Below, one piece after another: positions 18,022 through 28,135 of a stretch of 64,000 bases of DNA (position 1 is its first letter; the number at the start of each line of letters is the position of its first letter). A program made the translations under genes and the position numbers. This DNA comes from Bacteroidota bacterium (GTDB lineage Bacteria > Bacteroidota > Bacteroidia > Flavobacteriales > Flavobacteriaceae). The notes beneath the pieces were generated by a model, which searched no databases, was not told where the DNA came from, and worked only from the letters and a program-made list of their open reading frames with translations. The stretch covers positions 1-64,000 of the forward strand of contig CANFJB010000004.1 in assembly GCA_947447375.1 (NCBI GenBank). The letters are read 5' to 3'.

Positions 18022-20445
18022 ATGAAAATATCATACAATTGGTTAAAACAATTTATTAGTATCGATTTAAAATCGGAAGATGCTGCTGATGTATTGACCG
18101 ATCTAGGATTAGAAGTTGAAGGCGTAGAAAAATTCGAAAGTTTGAAAGGCGGATTAGAAGGAGTCGTGATTGGCCATGTGCTAACTTGCGTTCAACATAC
18201 AAATGCCGATAAATTGAAGGTAACGACTGTTGATATTGGATCTGGTGCTCCTATTCAAATTGTATGTGGTGCTTCCAATGTTGCTGTGGGACAAAAAGTT
18301 CCTGTTGCAACAATTGGCACAAAATTATACGATAAAGAAGGAGAATCATTTGAAATAAAAAAAGGAAAAATTAGAGGTGAAGAAAGCCACGGAATGATTT
18401 GCGCTGAAGATGAATTAGGTCTTGGTGACAGTCATGATGGTATTATGGTTCTTGATTCTAGTTTAGCTCCTGGCACTCCAGCTGCTAAAGTATTTAAAAT
18501 TGAAACAGACGAAGTTTTTGAAATTGGATTAACTCCAAATCGCGCTGACGCCATGAGTCATTGGGGCGTTGCGAGAGATTTACGTGCTGGTTTAATTCAA
18601 AGAGACGGAAAACAATACGAATTAATTACTCCATCTGTAAATAAATTTAAGGTAGATAAAAGAACATTCAAAGTTGATGTTAAAGTAAATAACCCAAAAT
18701 TGACTCCTAGATATTGTGGTATTACCATTTCAGGAATTACAGTTAAGGCTTCTCCAGAATGGCTAAAAAACAAACTAAAAGCTATTGGTTTAACACCAAA
18801 AAACAATATTGTCGATGTTACCAATTATGTACTTCATGAATTAGGACAACCTCTTCACGCTTTTGACGCATCAAAAATTAATGGAAATATTATTGTTGAC
18901 ACAGTTAAATCTGGAACAAAATTTACAACATTAGATGGAATTGAAAGAAGTTTGAATGAAGAAGACATCATGATTTGTGATACTCAAGGACCACTTTGTA
19001 TTGCAGGTGTTTTTGGAGGTTTGGATTCAGGAGTTTCTGAAACTACGAGTGCTATCTTTTTAGAAAGCGCCTATTTTAATCCGGTTTCAATTCGTAAAAC
19101 TGCTAAAAGACATGGTTTAAGCACCGATGCTTCATTCAGATTTGAAAGAGGAATTGATCCAGCTATTACTGATTATGCGTTAAAAAGAGCGGCCACATTA
19201 ATTTTAGAAGTTGCTGGTGGTGAAATTACTTCAGATTTAATTGACGTAAATAATACTAAAAATGGTGATTTTCCGGTGGTATTAAATTTTGAAAAAGTTA
19301 CCAAAATTATTGGTCAAGAAATTCCAAAAGAAACAATCAAGAAAATATTAGTTTCATTGGACATCAAAGTAACAAGCGTTTCTGATTCTAGTTTAGGGCT
19401 GATAATTCCAGCTTATCGTGTTGATGTTCAAAGAGAAATTGATGTAATTGAAGAGTTACTTAGAGTTTATGGTTACAACAATATCAATTTTACCAATAAA
19501 GTAAATGCGACAGTTTCCAAATCTGGTAGAACTGAGGATTATAAGGTTCAAAATGTTATTGGAAATCAATTGACGTCACTAGGATTTCATGAAATGATGG
19601 CCAATTCTTTGACCACTCCTGATTACATAAAATTGTCAGAAAATTTAAAAGAAGATTATAACGTACACATCCTTAATCCTTTAAGTAATGATTTGTCTGC
19701 AATGAGACAATCTTTGTTGTTTTCAGGATTGGAAGCCGTTTCATTTAATATTAATCGTAGAAACACCGATTTAAAGTTATTTGAATTTGGAAAAACCTAC
19801 CATAAATTACCATCTGGATTTGATGAACGAAAACACTTATCATTATTTACCACCGGAAATAGATTGGATGAAAGCTGGACAAACGCTCAAAAACCTTCTG
19901 ACTTTTTCTTGTTTAAAGGATACATCAATAATGTTTTATCGAGATTAGGAATTAATAATTTTATTACTAAACCTATTTCAAATGATGTTTTTGCAGAAGG
20001 AATCGCTTTTGCAAACGGCAATAACGTATTGGTTGAATTTGGTACCGTTAAAAAATCAATATTGAAACATTTCGATATTAAGCAAGAAGTTTTTTATGCC
20101 GATTTCGATTGGAATGCGGTATTAAAATCTATTTCAAACAAAATCAAATTTGTTGAAATTCCTAAATATCCTGAAGTTAGAAGAGATTTAGCTTTGCTTT
20201 TGGATGAGTCAGTTGCTTTTGAAGAAATTTATACCATTGCAAGGCAAACAGAGAAATCATTGTTGAAAGAAATTACTTTGTTTGACGTTTACGTAGGTAA
20301 AAATTTGCCAGAAGGCAAAAAATCATATGCGGTTAGTTTCACTATTCAAGATGATTCTAAAACATTAACGGATACTCAAATTGAAAAAATTATGAGTAAA
20401 CTTCAAAACAATTTCCAAACCCAATTAGGAGCGCAATTAAGATAA
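18022..20445 (+). CDS. pheT: Phenylalanyl-tRNA synthetase beta subunit
   Basis: An 807-residue beta chain of the (alpha-beta)2 enzyme that charges tRNA-Phe. Domains in order: the N-terminal MKISYNWLKQFI; an EMAP-like tRNA-binding OB domain (about 42-150, VIGHVLTCVQHTNADKL ... VCGASNV); B3/B4 editing domain (about 210-400, including ISGITV and GLSTDASFRFERG); B5 domain (about 405-475, VIEELLRVYGY); synthetase core (about 490-700); and C-terminal FDX-ACB domain (about 715-807, KYPEVRRDLALLLDE). The length is normal. The alpha subunit gene is not in the window, so the subunits are encoded apart, as is usual in Bacteroidetes. Confidence 0.97.
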   Translation: MKISYNWLKQFISIDLKSEDAADVLTDLGLEVEGVEKFESLKGGLEGVVIGHVLTCVQHTNADKLKVTTVDIGSGAPIQIVCGASNVAVGQKVPVATIGTKLYDKEGESFEIKKGKIRGEESHGMICAEDELGLGDSHDGIMVLDSSLAPGTPAAKVFKIETDEVFEIGLTPNRADAMSHWGVARDLRAGLIQRDGKQYELITPSVNKFKVDKRTFKVDVKVNNPKLTPRYCGITISGITVKASPEWLKNKLKAIGLTPKNNIVDVTNYVLHELGQPLHAFDASKINGNIIVDTVKSGTKFTTLDGIERSLNEEDIMICDTQGPLCIAGVFGGLDSGVSETTSAIFLESAYFNPVSIRKTAKRHGLSTDASFRFERGIDPAITDYALKRAATLILEVAGGEITSDLIDVNNTKNGDFPVVLNFEKVTKIIGQEIPKETIKKILVSLDIKVTSVSDSSLGLIIPAYRVDVQREIDVIEELLRVYGYNNINFTNKVNATVSKSGRTEDYKVQNVIGNQLTSLGFHEMMANSLTTPDYIKLSENLKEDYNVHILNPLSNDLSAMRQSLLFSGLEAVSFNINRRNTDLKLFEFGKTYHKLPSGFDERKHLSLFTTGNRLDESWTNAQKPSDFFLFKGYINNVLSRLGINNFITKPISNDVFAEGIAFANGNNVLVEFGTVKKSILKHFDIKQEVFYADFDWNAVLKSISNKIKFVEIPKYPEVRRDLALLLDESVAFEEIYTIARQTEKSLLKEITLFDVYVGKNLPEGKKSYAVSFTIQDDSKTLTDTQIEKIMSKLQNNFQTQLGAQLR

Positions 20446-20481
20446 CTAGAATTTATTTACTATTTTAACACATTACTATAG

Positions 20482-21990
20482 ATGAAAAAATTACTCTTTT
20501 TATTAGTCGTTTTATTTTCAATTAATTCTGCCAAAGCTCAAAATGCTTATGACATTAAAATTAATTTAAAAAATTGTAAGGACACTCTCGCCTATCTAAC
20601 TTTTTACCAATTTGATAAAAATATGATTGTTGATACATGTACTACAATCAAAAATGGTAAAATAGTATTCAATGGAAAAAAGAAATTATTAAAAGGAATT
20701 TATTCACTTGTAGGTCAAGGAAAAATAATCTATTTTGATTTCTTTGTTGATGATGAAAACCAAAATCTAGATATTTCTAGTGAATCTTTAACGAACTATA
20801 AGGAGTTGTTGCATTGTAATAACTCCAAAACCCAAAATGATTTCTTCGATTATATCAAATATTTTGAAGTTCAAAGACTTGATTTTGAATCTTATTTGAC
20901 AAAAACTAAAGGACTTAGCAAAAAAGATTCCACCGATTTCATGTCCAGCAAACAAAAAGCAATCAATGAAAATATAGAAAATTTTGAAAAGTCTTTTATA
21001 CTTAAAAACAAAGGGACTTTCATTAGTGATGCTTTGAATTTGAAAATTGAGAAATACTTAAAAGACATTCCAAAAGCTTCCAATGGTCGTCCTGATAGCA
21101 TTGCTGTTTATGATTATTATAAAAAACACTATTGGGATGGTGTTGATTTTAAAGAGGATGGATTAGCAAGAACTCCTTTTTTCCATGGTCGTTTATCTCG
21201 CTATTTTGATGGAGTTGTGATTAGAAATCCCGACTCGGTTGCTGTTGAAATTGACCGTATTATGAATCAAGCAAATGAAGGTTCAATAATGTACAAATTA
21301 TTATTGGCTCATTTTGTAAACAAATATGAAACTTCAAAAATTATGGGTTATGACAAAGTATTTGTTTACATCGTAGATAAATATTTTAAAACTGGAAAAG
21401 CAAAAGACATTTATAACGATGATAATATTGTAAATAACATTATAAATCGTGCAAATATATTACGACCGCTTTTACTTGAGGCTGTTGCCCCAGATTTACC
21501 AATGATACCTATAGAAAGTCATGAAAAAATAGCAAAAATGGGCTTTGAAAATGCCAAGACAAGTGAAGAAATGACGAAGATTTTCTATGCTAATGCTCCG
21601 GAAATAGAAAAATCGTTTTTAAAGCTTCATTCCATAAAAGCAAAATATACACTACTGGTATTTTGGGATGTAGATTGCAGCCATTGTCAAGTAGAAATTC
21701 CGAAATTAATCGATTTGTATCATCAATTACTGAAAGAAAAAATTGATGTAAAAGTATTTTGTGTTTACACTCAACAAGAATTTGATAAATATAAAAAGTA
21801 CGTTGATGAGAAAAAATTAGATTGGATAAATGTTTATGATGGAGTTCATTACAATAATTTGAAAGACAAATACGACATCTACTCTACTCCTGTTATTTAT
21901 ATATTGGATAAAGACAAGAAAATCAAAGCTAAAAGAATTGATGTAGATCAAATTAAAACCATCTTAACTGCTTTAGAAAAAGGTGAATAG
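20482..21990 (+). CDS. Periplasmic thioredoxin-like protein (DUF4369/DUF5106 type)
   Basis: A 502-residue exported protein with signal peptide MKKLLFLLVVLFSINSAKA. The N-terminal beta-domain (about 22-125; CKDTLAYLTFYQFDKNMIVDTCTTIKNGKIVF) matches the DUF4369 pattern found before TlpA-like domains in Bacteroidetes. A helical middle (130-360) resembles DUF5106. The C-terminal thioredoxin fold (about 365-500) keeps the redox pair C399-S-H-C402 in VFWDVDCSHCQVEIPKL and the cis-proline region STPVIYILD. It probably acts as a thiol-disulfide oxidoreductase in the periplasm; substrate unknown. It lies 36 bases after pheT and may be read from the pheT promoter. Confidence 0.85.
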   Translation: MKKLLFLLVVLFSINSAKAQNAYDIKINLKNCKDTLAYLTFYQFDKNMIVDTCTTIKNGKIVFNGKKKLLKGIYSLVGQGKIIYFDFFVDDENQNLDISSESLTNYKELLHCNNSKTQNDFFDYIKYFEVQRLDFESYLTKTKGLSKKDSTDFMSSKQKAINENIENFEKSFILKNKGTFISDALNLKIEKYLKDIPKASNGRPDSIAVYDYYKKHYWDGVDFKEDGLARTPFFHGRLSRYFDGVVIRNPDSVAVEIDRIMNQANEGSIMYKLLLAHFVNKYETSKIMGYDKVFVYIVDKYFKTGKAKDIYNDDNIVNNIINRANILRPLLLEAVAPDLPMIPIESHEKIAKMGFENAKTSEEMTKIFYANAPEIEKSFLKLHSIKAKYTLLVFWDVDCSHCQVEIPKLIDLYHQLLKEKIDVKVFCVYTQQEFDKYKKYVDEKKLDWINVYDGVHYNNLKDKYDIYSTPVIYILDKDKKIKAKRIDVDQIKTILTALEKGE

Positions 21991-22043
21991 TTAATTGACT
22001 ATTTATTTAACAAATATTAAATACTAATAGTTGAGTTAAAGAT

Positions 22044-22051
22044 TACTTTTG
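22044..22051 (+). promoter_or_regulatory. -7 box TACTTTTG for the ABC exporter gene
   Basis: Exact TAnnTTTG, 18 bases before the start at 22070; a TTGA at 22031-22034 is closer than usual for the -33 element. Confidence 0.5.
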
Positions 22052-22069
22052 CAAACAAACATCATATAA

Positions 22070-23854
22070 ATGGCTCGTTTCAAAGAAAATGATTTACCAA
22101 AATCAAAGCTTACAAAATCTTCTATAAGCAAAGCATTATTAATATTTAAATATGCTGAAAATCATAAATGGAAATTTTATGTAGGTTTAATTTTCTTATT
22201 ATTTACTGGTGGAACAGCGCTGGCATTTCCTAAATTAATGGGGCTATTAATTGATTGTGTTAAAAATAAAGACAACGAACAAGCCAATTTAATAGCTGGT
22301 GGATTACTTGTAATTCTTTTATTTCAATCGCTTTTCTCCTTTTTCAGATTGTCATTATTCGTCAATTTTACTGAAAATACTTTAGCAAATTTACGTTTGG
22401 CTTTGTATAGCAATTTGGTAAAATTACCAATGACCTTTTTCTCGCAAAAACGTGTTGGTGAATTAAACAGCCGAATAAGCTCCGATATTACTCAAATTCA
22501 AGATACTCTAACTTCAACAATAGCTGAATTTTTAAGACAATTTATTTTAATAATTGGTGGAATTGCATTGTTAGCCAGTGAGAGTTTTAAGCTTACTTTG
22601 TTAATGTTGTCTGTTGTTCCATTGGTTGCAGTTGCCGCAGTAATATTTGGTCGATTCATTAGAAAATATTCTAAGAAAGTCCAAGATCAAGTTGCAGAAA
22701 GTCAGGTAATCGTGGAAGAAACGATGCAAGGAATTAGTATTGTTAAGGCTTTCGCCAATGAATGGTACGAAATTGCACGTTATAATGGTAAGATTAAAGA
22801 AATTGTAAAAATTGCAATTAAGGGAGGGAAATTTAGAGGTTACTTTGCCTCTTTCATCATATTTTGTCTTTTTGGTGCAATTGTAGCAGTAGTTTGGTTT
22901 GGCGTTCGATTGAGTATTAGTGGGGAAATGAGCGTTGGACAATTAATATCATTTGTATTGTACTCCACTTTTGTTGGAGCTTCATTTGGAGGGATTGCAG
23001 AATTATATGCTCAAATTCAAAAAGCAGTTGGCGCAACAGAACGAGTTTTTGAACTTTTAGAAGAAACTCCTGAAAAAATTAACTCTTCTGAAATTGGTGC
23101 AGAAAAAATATTAAAAGGAAATGTGAGTTTCAAAAAAGTAGCTTTTTCTTATCCTTCAAGAAAAGAAATTCAAGTACTAAAAGACGTTAGTTTTAATGCT
23201 GATTTTGGTCAGAAAATAGCAATCGTTGGGCCAAGTGGAGCCGGAAAATCAACTATAGCCTCTTTATTATTAAGGTTTTATAACATAGAAGGTGGAGAAA
23301 TTACGATTGACGGAAAAAATATTTACGACTACGATTTAGAAACCCTACGTGGAAATATGAGTATTGTTCCCCAGGATGTCATATTATTTGGAGGAACCAT
23401 ACGTGAAAATATTGCTTATGGAAAACCAAATGCTACTGAAGAAGAAATTATTAAAGCAGCAAAACAAGCCAATGCCTACCAATTCATAAAAGGTTTTCCT
23501 GACAAATTTGAAACTATCGTTGGAGAACGTGGAATTAAACTTTCTGGAGGTCAACGCCAAAGAATTGCGATTGCTAGAGCATTATTAAAAAATCCAAGTA
23601 TCTTAATTTTGGACGAGGCAACTTCTTCATTAGACAGTGAAAGCGAAAAATTAGTACAAGAAGCTTTAGAAATTTTAATGGAAGGAAGAACAAGTATTAT
23701 AATTGCTCACCGTTTGTCCACCATTCGTTCTGCAGATCAAATAATTGTTTTGGATGAAGGAACGATAAAAGAACAAGGAACGCACCAAGAGCTAATTTCC
23801 TTGGAAAACGGAATCTATAAAAACTTGAGTAATCTTCAGTTTAATAACTTTTAA
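22070..23854 (+). CDS. ABC exporter, fused permease-ATPase (MsbA-like)
   Basis: A 594-residue half-transporter. Residues about 35-330 are a six-helix exporter membrane domain with the coupling-helix region VEETMQGISIVKAFANEWYE. The ATPase domain follows: Walker A GPSGAGKST (about 387-395), Q-loop IVPQDVILFGGTIRENIAYG, signature LSGGQRQRIAIARAL, Walker B ILILDEATSSLD, and H-loop IIIAHRLSTIRSAD. It works as a homodimer in the inner membrane; the family exports lipids, drugs or peptides, and the cargo cannot be told from sequence. It has its own promoter, with proline dehydrogenase convergent downstream. Confidence 0.92.
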   Translation: MARFKENDLPKSKLTKSSISKALLIFKYAENHKWKFYVGLIFLLFTGGTALAFPKLMGLLIDCVKNKDNEQANLIAGGLLVILLFQSLFSFFRLSLFVNFTENTLANLRLALYSNLVKLPMTFFSQKRVGELNSRISSDITQIQDTLTSTIAEFLRQFILIIGGIALLASESFKLTLLMLSVVPLVAVAAVIFGRFIRKYSKKVQDQVAESQVIVEETMQGISIVKAFANEWYEIARYNGKIKEIVKIAIKGGKFRGYFASFIIFCLFGAIVAVVWFGVRLSISGEMSVGQLISFVLYSTFVGASFGGIAELYAQIQKAVGATERVFELLEETPEKINSSEIGAEKILKGNVSFKKVAFSYPSRKEIQVLKDVSFNADFGQKIAIVGPSGAGKSTIASLLLRFYNIEGGEITIDGKNIYDYDLETLRGNMSIVPQDVILFGGTIRENIAYGKPNATEEEIIKAAKQANAYQFIKGFPDKFETIVGERGIKLSGGQRQRIAIARALLKNPSILILDEATSSLDSESEKLVQEALEILMEGRTSIIIAHRLSTIRSADQIIVLDEGTIKEQGTHQELISLENGIYKNLSNLQFNNF

Positions 23855-23945
23855 CGGCACAAGATTAAAATCTAAAAAACAACCACAAATTAAACTAATT
23901 GGAAGTAATTCGTGTAATTCGTGGCAAAAATAATGTGAATGAATA

Positions 23946-25115
23946 TTACTTTCCTTTTCTTCGATCTCTTTCTGCAGTAATCAATTTTAATTCACGGCTA
24001 GTTTGGCCAGCAACAGAGGTGTTTTCTTCTGCTCTTCGAATTAAATACGGCATCACATCACGAACAGGCCCAAAAGGCAAATATTTAGCATTGTTGTAGC
24101 CATTTGCAGATAAATTGTAACTTATATTATCACTCATTCCATACAATTGTCCGAACCAAATTCTAGAATCTTTTTTCTCAATATTCAATTCTTGTAAGTA
24201 TTCCATCAATTTATAAGACGATAATTCATTATGAGTTCCTGCGAAAATGGCCATTCTATCTATATTTTCAACCATGTAATGAATTGCAGCGTCATAATTT
24301 AAATCGGTTGCCTCCTTAGATTCACAAATTGGTGTTGGATATCCTTTCTCTTCAGCCCTCAAATTTTCCTTTTCCATATAGGCGCCTCGAACGATTTTCA
24401 TTCCAATATAAAAACCATCCGTTTTCGCTTGTTGGTGTAAATCCTTCAAATAATCCAAGCGGTCCCAACGGTACATTTGTAACGTATTAAAAATAATGGC
24501 TTTTCCTTTGTTGTACTTTTTCATCATTTGGGCAACCAAATCATCAGCTGCATCTTGCATCCAACTCTCCTCTGCGTCAATTAACAAAGGAACATTTTTT
24601 TGGTAAGCTTCGCTGCAAACTTTGTCAAAACGAGCAACAACACTATTCCATTCGGCTTTTTCAGATTCGGTTAGTTCAACTTTAGAACCTACTTTTTCAT
24701 ATAAATCCAATCTTCCAAAACCTGTTGGTTTAAAAACTGCAAACGGAATTGCCTCACGTTCTTTAGCAAATTCGATGGTTTTCAACGTCATTTTCAAAGC
24801 GGCATCAAATTGCTCCTCTTCTTCTTTACCTTCAACAGAATAATCCAAAACTGAAGATACCCCTTTGGTGAACATTTTGTCAACAACAGAAAGACAATCC
24901 ACTTCATTTACACCTCCACAAAAATGATCAAATACCGTAGCACGAATTAATCCTTCAACAGGCAAATGTGCTTTTAAAGCAAAATTTGTTACCGCAGTTC
25001 CAATTCTTACTAATGGTTGATTGTCAATCATTTTGAAAAGAAAATAGGCACGATCTAATTCGGTATCACTTTTTAATGAAAAAGCAACTTCAGTATTGTT
25101 GAAAATTTTATCCAT
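23946..25115 (-). CDS. putA: Proline dehydrogenase
   Basis: A 389-residue single-function FAD enzyme oxidising proline to pyrroline-5-carboxylate, passing electrons to quinone. Visible family features are MKIVRGAYMEKE, FAGTHNELSSYKLMEYL, WFGQLYGMSDNISYNLSANGYN, KYLPFGPVRDVMPYLIRRAEENTSV at the conserved end of the barrel, and IDAEESWMQDA earlier. I start the protein at MDKIFNNTEVAF (25115) rather than at the in-frame ATG at 25151, because a TATATTTG promoter box at 25135-25142 lies between the two. The second-step enzyme (P5C dehydrogenase) is not in the window. Confidence 0.93.
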   Translation of the reverse strand: MDKIFNNTEVAFSLKSDTELDRAYFLFKMIDNQPLVRIGTAVTNFALKAHLPVEGLIRATVFDHFCGGVNEVDCLSVVDKMFTKGVSSVLDYSVEGKEEEEQFDAALKMTLKTIEFAKEREAIPFAVFKPTGFGRLDLYEKVGSKVELTESEKAEWNSVVARFDKVCSEAYQKNVPLLIDAEESWMQDAADDLVAQMMKKYNKGKAIIFNTLQMYRWDRLDYLKDLHQQAKTDGFYIGMKIVRGAYMEKENLRAEEKGYPTPICESKEATDLNYDAAIHYMVENIDRMAIFAGTHNELSSYKLMEYLQELNIEKKDSRIWFGQLYGMSDNISYNLSANGYNNAKYLPFGPVRDVMPYLIRRAEENTSVAGQTSRELKLITAERDRRKGK

Positions 25116-25134
25116 TTGAATTTTAATAATAATG

Positions 25135-25142
25135 CAAATATA
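25135..25142 (-). promoter_or_regulatory. -7 box TATATTTG for proline dehydrogenase
   Basis: Exact TAnnTTTG on the minus strand, 19 bases before the ATG at 25115. It rules out the longer upstream start. Confidence 0.6.
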
Positions 25143-25217
25143 AGAACACAATACTGATTATTAATCAAAAATTACCTTATTTTGCATCATCAATTTACAC
25201 CAACAATTAATTAGCGA

Positions 25218-26285
25218 ATGCAGTCAATTAAAGCAAATGGATATTCAGTAATTTTCAATGAAGAAGGTTATAAAGAACTGAATAAACTGATTTCTGAAAA
25301 TAATTATTCTACCCTATTTATTATTGTAGATTCAATTACTAATGAAGTTTGTTTACCAAAATTACTTCCTTTAATTGAAACCGAAAGTCCAATTGAAATT
25401 ATAGAATTTGAAGCTGGAGAAAGCAATAAAAACATTGATACTTGTATTCAAATTTGGAATGTTTTAACTGAATTAGGCGCTGATAGAAAGAGTTTGATAA
25501 TCAATTTAGGTGGCGGCGTTGTTTCGGATCTTGGTGGTTTTGTAGCTTCGACCTTCAAAAGAGGAATTGATTTTATAAATGTTCCAACAACATTATTAGC
25601 GATGGTTGATGCTTCTATTGGTGGTAAAACAGGAATTGATTTAGGAAGTCTGAAAAATCAAATTGGTGTGATAAACAATCCCAAATTAGTAGTTATCGAT
25701 TCTGAATATTTGTTAACGCTTCCGCAAATGGAAATGCGTTCAGGATTAGCAGAAATATTGAAACATGGCTTGATATTTGACGCATCCTATTGGAAGCAAT
25801 TCTTAGATTTATCACAATTGGATTTTGCCGATTTTGATACAATTATATACGATTCAATAAAGATTAAAAATGAAATTGTAATGCAAGATCCTAATGAAAA
25901 AGGAATTCGAAAAGCATTGAATTTCGGACATACTTTAGGGCATGCAATTGAAAGTTATTTTATAGATAATCCAACAAAAAAGAATTTGTTACATGGCGAA
26001 GCAATCGCAATTGGAATGATACTGGAAAGCTATATTTCTATGATAAAGAAGCTAATTTCCAAAGAAGAATATGTTGAGATTAAATCAACCATTAAATCAA
26101 TATTTGAAGTGGTTAATTTTAATAAAAGCGACATTCAATCGATACTGGATTTACTAATTCATGATAAGAAAAATGAAAATGGTAAAATTAAATTTGTACT
26201 TCTTGATGGAATTGGCAAATTCACCATTAATCAAGAGGTTGAAAATGAAATAATTACATCTTCATTTGAAGATTATAAATTATAA
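25218..26285 (+). CDS. aroB: 3-dehydroquinate synthase
   Basis: A 355-residue NAD- and zinc-dependent enzyme converting DAHP to 3-dehydroquinate, step two of the shikimate pathway. The NAD-binding and substrate motifs are intact: LIINLGGGVVSDLGGFVASTFKRGIDFINVPTT, MVDASIGGKTGID, and the metal ligands in RSGLAEILKHGLI, NFGHTLGHAIES and LLHGEAIAIGM. The length is normal. Other aro genes are absent from the window. The next feature, a 59-residue frame, starts 55 bases downstream. Confidence 0.96.
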   Translation: MQSIKANGYSVIFNEEGYKELNKLISENNYSTLFIIVDSITNEVCLPKLLPLIETESPIEIIEFEAGESNKNIDTCIQIWNVLTELGADRKSLIINLGGGVVSDLGGFVASTFKRGIDFINVPTTLLAMVDASIGGKTGIDLGSLKNQIGVINNPKLVVIDSEYLLTLPQMEMRSGLAEILKHGLIFDASYWKQFLDLSQLDFADFDTIIYDSIKIKNEIVMQDPNEKGIRKALNFGHTLGHAIESYFIDNPTKKNLLHGEAIAIGMILESYISMIKKLISKEEYVEIKSTIKSIFEVVNFNKSDIQSILDLLIHDKKNENGKIKFVLLDGIGKFTINQEVENEIITSSFEDYKL

Positions 26286-26340
26286 AAAAAAAGTTCTGCA
26301 GTTTGTTATATAGAATTATTATTTTTTTACATTTGCTCCG

Positions 26341-26520
26341 ATGAATAAAAAACAAAATACCACCCACTTTTCACTCTCAAAAAACGAGACTTATATGGCG
26401 TTCCAAGCTTTATTGAATCGTTATTTTGGGCTAGTTGGTATCCTGTATTTTGACGAATTAAGGCATTCCATAATCAATGATGATGAACTTCAAATCATCT
26501 ACGCGAATATTCGAGTTTGA
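26341..26520 (+). CDS. Small hypothetical protein (59 residues)
   Basis: A short frame starting MNKKQNTTHFSLSKNETYMAFQ and ending IIYANIRV. I do not recognise it. A TACATTTG box lies at 26328-26335, with TTTG at 26302-26305, so the ATG is only 5 bases past the -7 box and the message would be leaderless. A second possible start is the Met at codon 19 (26395), giving 41 residues. It has no signal peptide or membrane segment; the middle (FQALLNRYFGLVGILYFDEL) could form one amphipathic helix. Gene status is plausible because promoter and frame agree, but unproven. Confidence 0.4.
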   Translation: MNKKQNTTHFSLSKNETYMAFQALLNRYFGLVGILYFDELRHSIINDDELQIIYANIRV

Positions 26521-26575
26521 AAATTAGATTTTATAAAGAAATAACACTTTTTAATTCTAATTTACTGATAAACAT

Positions 26576-27976
26576 ATGAATACAAAATATTCGGATTTAA
26601 TTAATCAAAATTATTATTTTCCTCAAGAAGAATTTAATCTTAATAAAGACAACCTACAATTTCATGATATTGATTTAATGAAATTGGTAGAACAATATGG
26701 TACGCCATTAAAATTCACCTATTTACCACAAATTTCCAACAACATAAAAAGAGCCAAAACTTGGTTCAAAAATGCTATGGATAAAAGTGATTACAAAGGG
26801 AAATATTACTTTTGTTATTGTACAAAAAGTTCTCATTTTGAATACATTATGAATGAGGCTTTTAAAAATAATATTCATATAGAAACTTCATCGGCATTTG
26901 ACATTAATATTGTTGAAAATTTGTTGCAATCTGGTAAAATAAACAAAAGTACCTACGTGATTTGTAATGGTTTCAAAAGAGACCAGTACATTGAAAACAT
27001 TGCACGAATTATCAATAACGGTCATAAAAATACCATTCCAATAATTGACAATTACGAAGAGTTGGATTTGCTTCAAGCATCAATAAAAGGAAAGTTCAAA
27101 ATTGGAATTAGAATTGCAGCCGAAGAAGAGCCTAAATTTGAGTTTTATACTTCTAGGTTGGGAATTGGATACAGGAATATTGTACCTTTTTACAAAAAAC
27201 AAATTCATGAAAATAAAAATTTGGAACTTAAAATGTTGCACTTTTTTATCAATACAGGGATCAATGATAACGCCTATTATTGGAACGAGTTAATTAAATG
27301 TATTAAAGTATATGTTTCCTTAAAAAAAGAATGTCCAAGTTTAGATAGTTTGAATGTGGGTGGAGGTTTTCCAATAAAAAACTCATTGGCATTTGAATAC
27401 GATTACCAATATATGATTGACGAAATTATCAATCAAGTGAAGATTGCTTGTGATGAAGCTGAAGTTGATGTTCCAAATATTTTTACTGAATTTGGATCGT
27501 TTACCGTTGGTGAAAGTGGTGGCGCAATCTACCAAGTTTTGTATCAAAAGCAGCAAAATGACAGAGAAAAATGGAACATGATTGACTCTTCATTTATTAC
27601 AACTTTACCTGACACTTGGGCTATCAATAAGCGTTTTGTAATGTTGGCTGTAAATCGCTGGAACGATACCTACGAAAGAGTTTTATTAGGCGGAATGACT
27701 TGTGATAGCGATGATTATTACAATTCTGAACAGAATATGAATGCCATTTATTTACCAAAATACAATAAGGAAAAGCCTTTGTATATTGGTTTTTTCAACA
27801 CTGGTGCTTATCAAGAAACCATTGGTGGATTTGGAGGTTTACATCACTGTTTAATTCCTGAACCAAAACATCTTTTGATAGATCATGACGAAAATGGTGA
27901 AATAAAAACTACTGTTTTTTCAGAACAACAAACTGCCGATGATGTGTTAAAAATATTAGGATATAACAACAAATAA
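26576..27976 (+). CDS. speA: Arginine decarboxylase (fold III PLP type)
   Basis: A 466-residue PLP enzyme of the alanine-racemase-like fold III decarboxylases. The likely Schiff-base lysine is K84 in YYFCYCTKSSHFEY. The phosphate-binding glycines appear as LNVGGGFPIKNS, and the active-site cysteine region as GGMTCDSDDYYN, followed by GFFNTGAYQETIGGFGGLHHCLIPEP. It is shorter than E. coli SpeA (about 650 residues) and matches the compact form I know from flavobacteria. It should make agmatine and CO2 from arginine. The deoxyhypusine-synthase-like gene follows after 159 bases with no agmatinase between. A related specificity (diaminopimelate or carboxynorspermidine) cannot be fully excluded, but the neighbour and the agu genes at the window end favour arginine. 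Confidence 0.8.
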   Translation: MNTKYSDLINQNYYFPQEEFNLNKDNLQFHDIDLMKLVEQYGTPLKFTYLPQISNNIKRAKTWFKNAMDKSDYKGKYYFCYCTKSSHFEYIMNEAFKNNIHIETSSAFDINIVENLLQSGKINKSTYVICNGFKRDQYIENIARIINNGHKNTIPIIDNYEELDLLQASIKGKFKIGIRIAAEEEPKFEFYTSRLGIGYRNIVPFYKKQIHENKNLELKMLHFFINTGINDNAYYWNELIKCIKVYVSLKKECPSLDSLNVGGGFPIKNSLAFEYDYQYMIDEIINQVKIACDEAEVDVPNIFTEFGSFTVGESGGAIYQVLYQKQQNDREKWNMIDSSFITTLPDTWAINKRFVMLAVNRWNDTYERVLLGGMTCDSDDYYNSEQNMNAIYLPKYNKEKPLYIGFFNTGAYQETIGGFGGLHHCLIPEPKHLLIDHDENGEIKTTVFSEQQTADDVLKILGYNNK

Positions 27977-28135
27977 GAATAATTGTGTAATAAAATACAA
28001 ATTCAATTCTATACTATTGTAGATATATAATTTGTACATTTTCATTAGAAAAAAAGTATAAAAAAAATAAAATTCAAATTGTTTATCAAATAATTAATTT
28101 GTTAATTTGAATCGAAAATAACTAAAAAACTAAAA

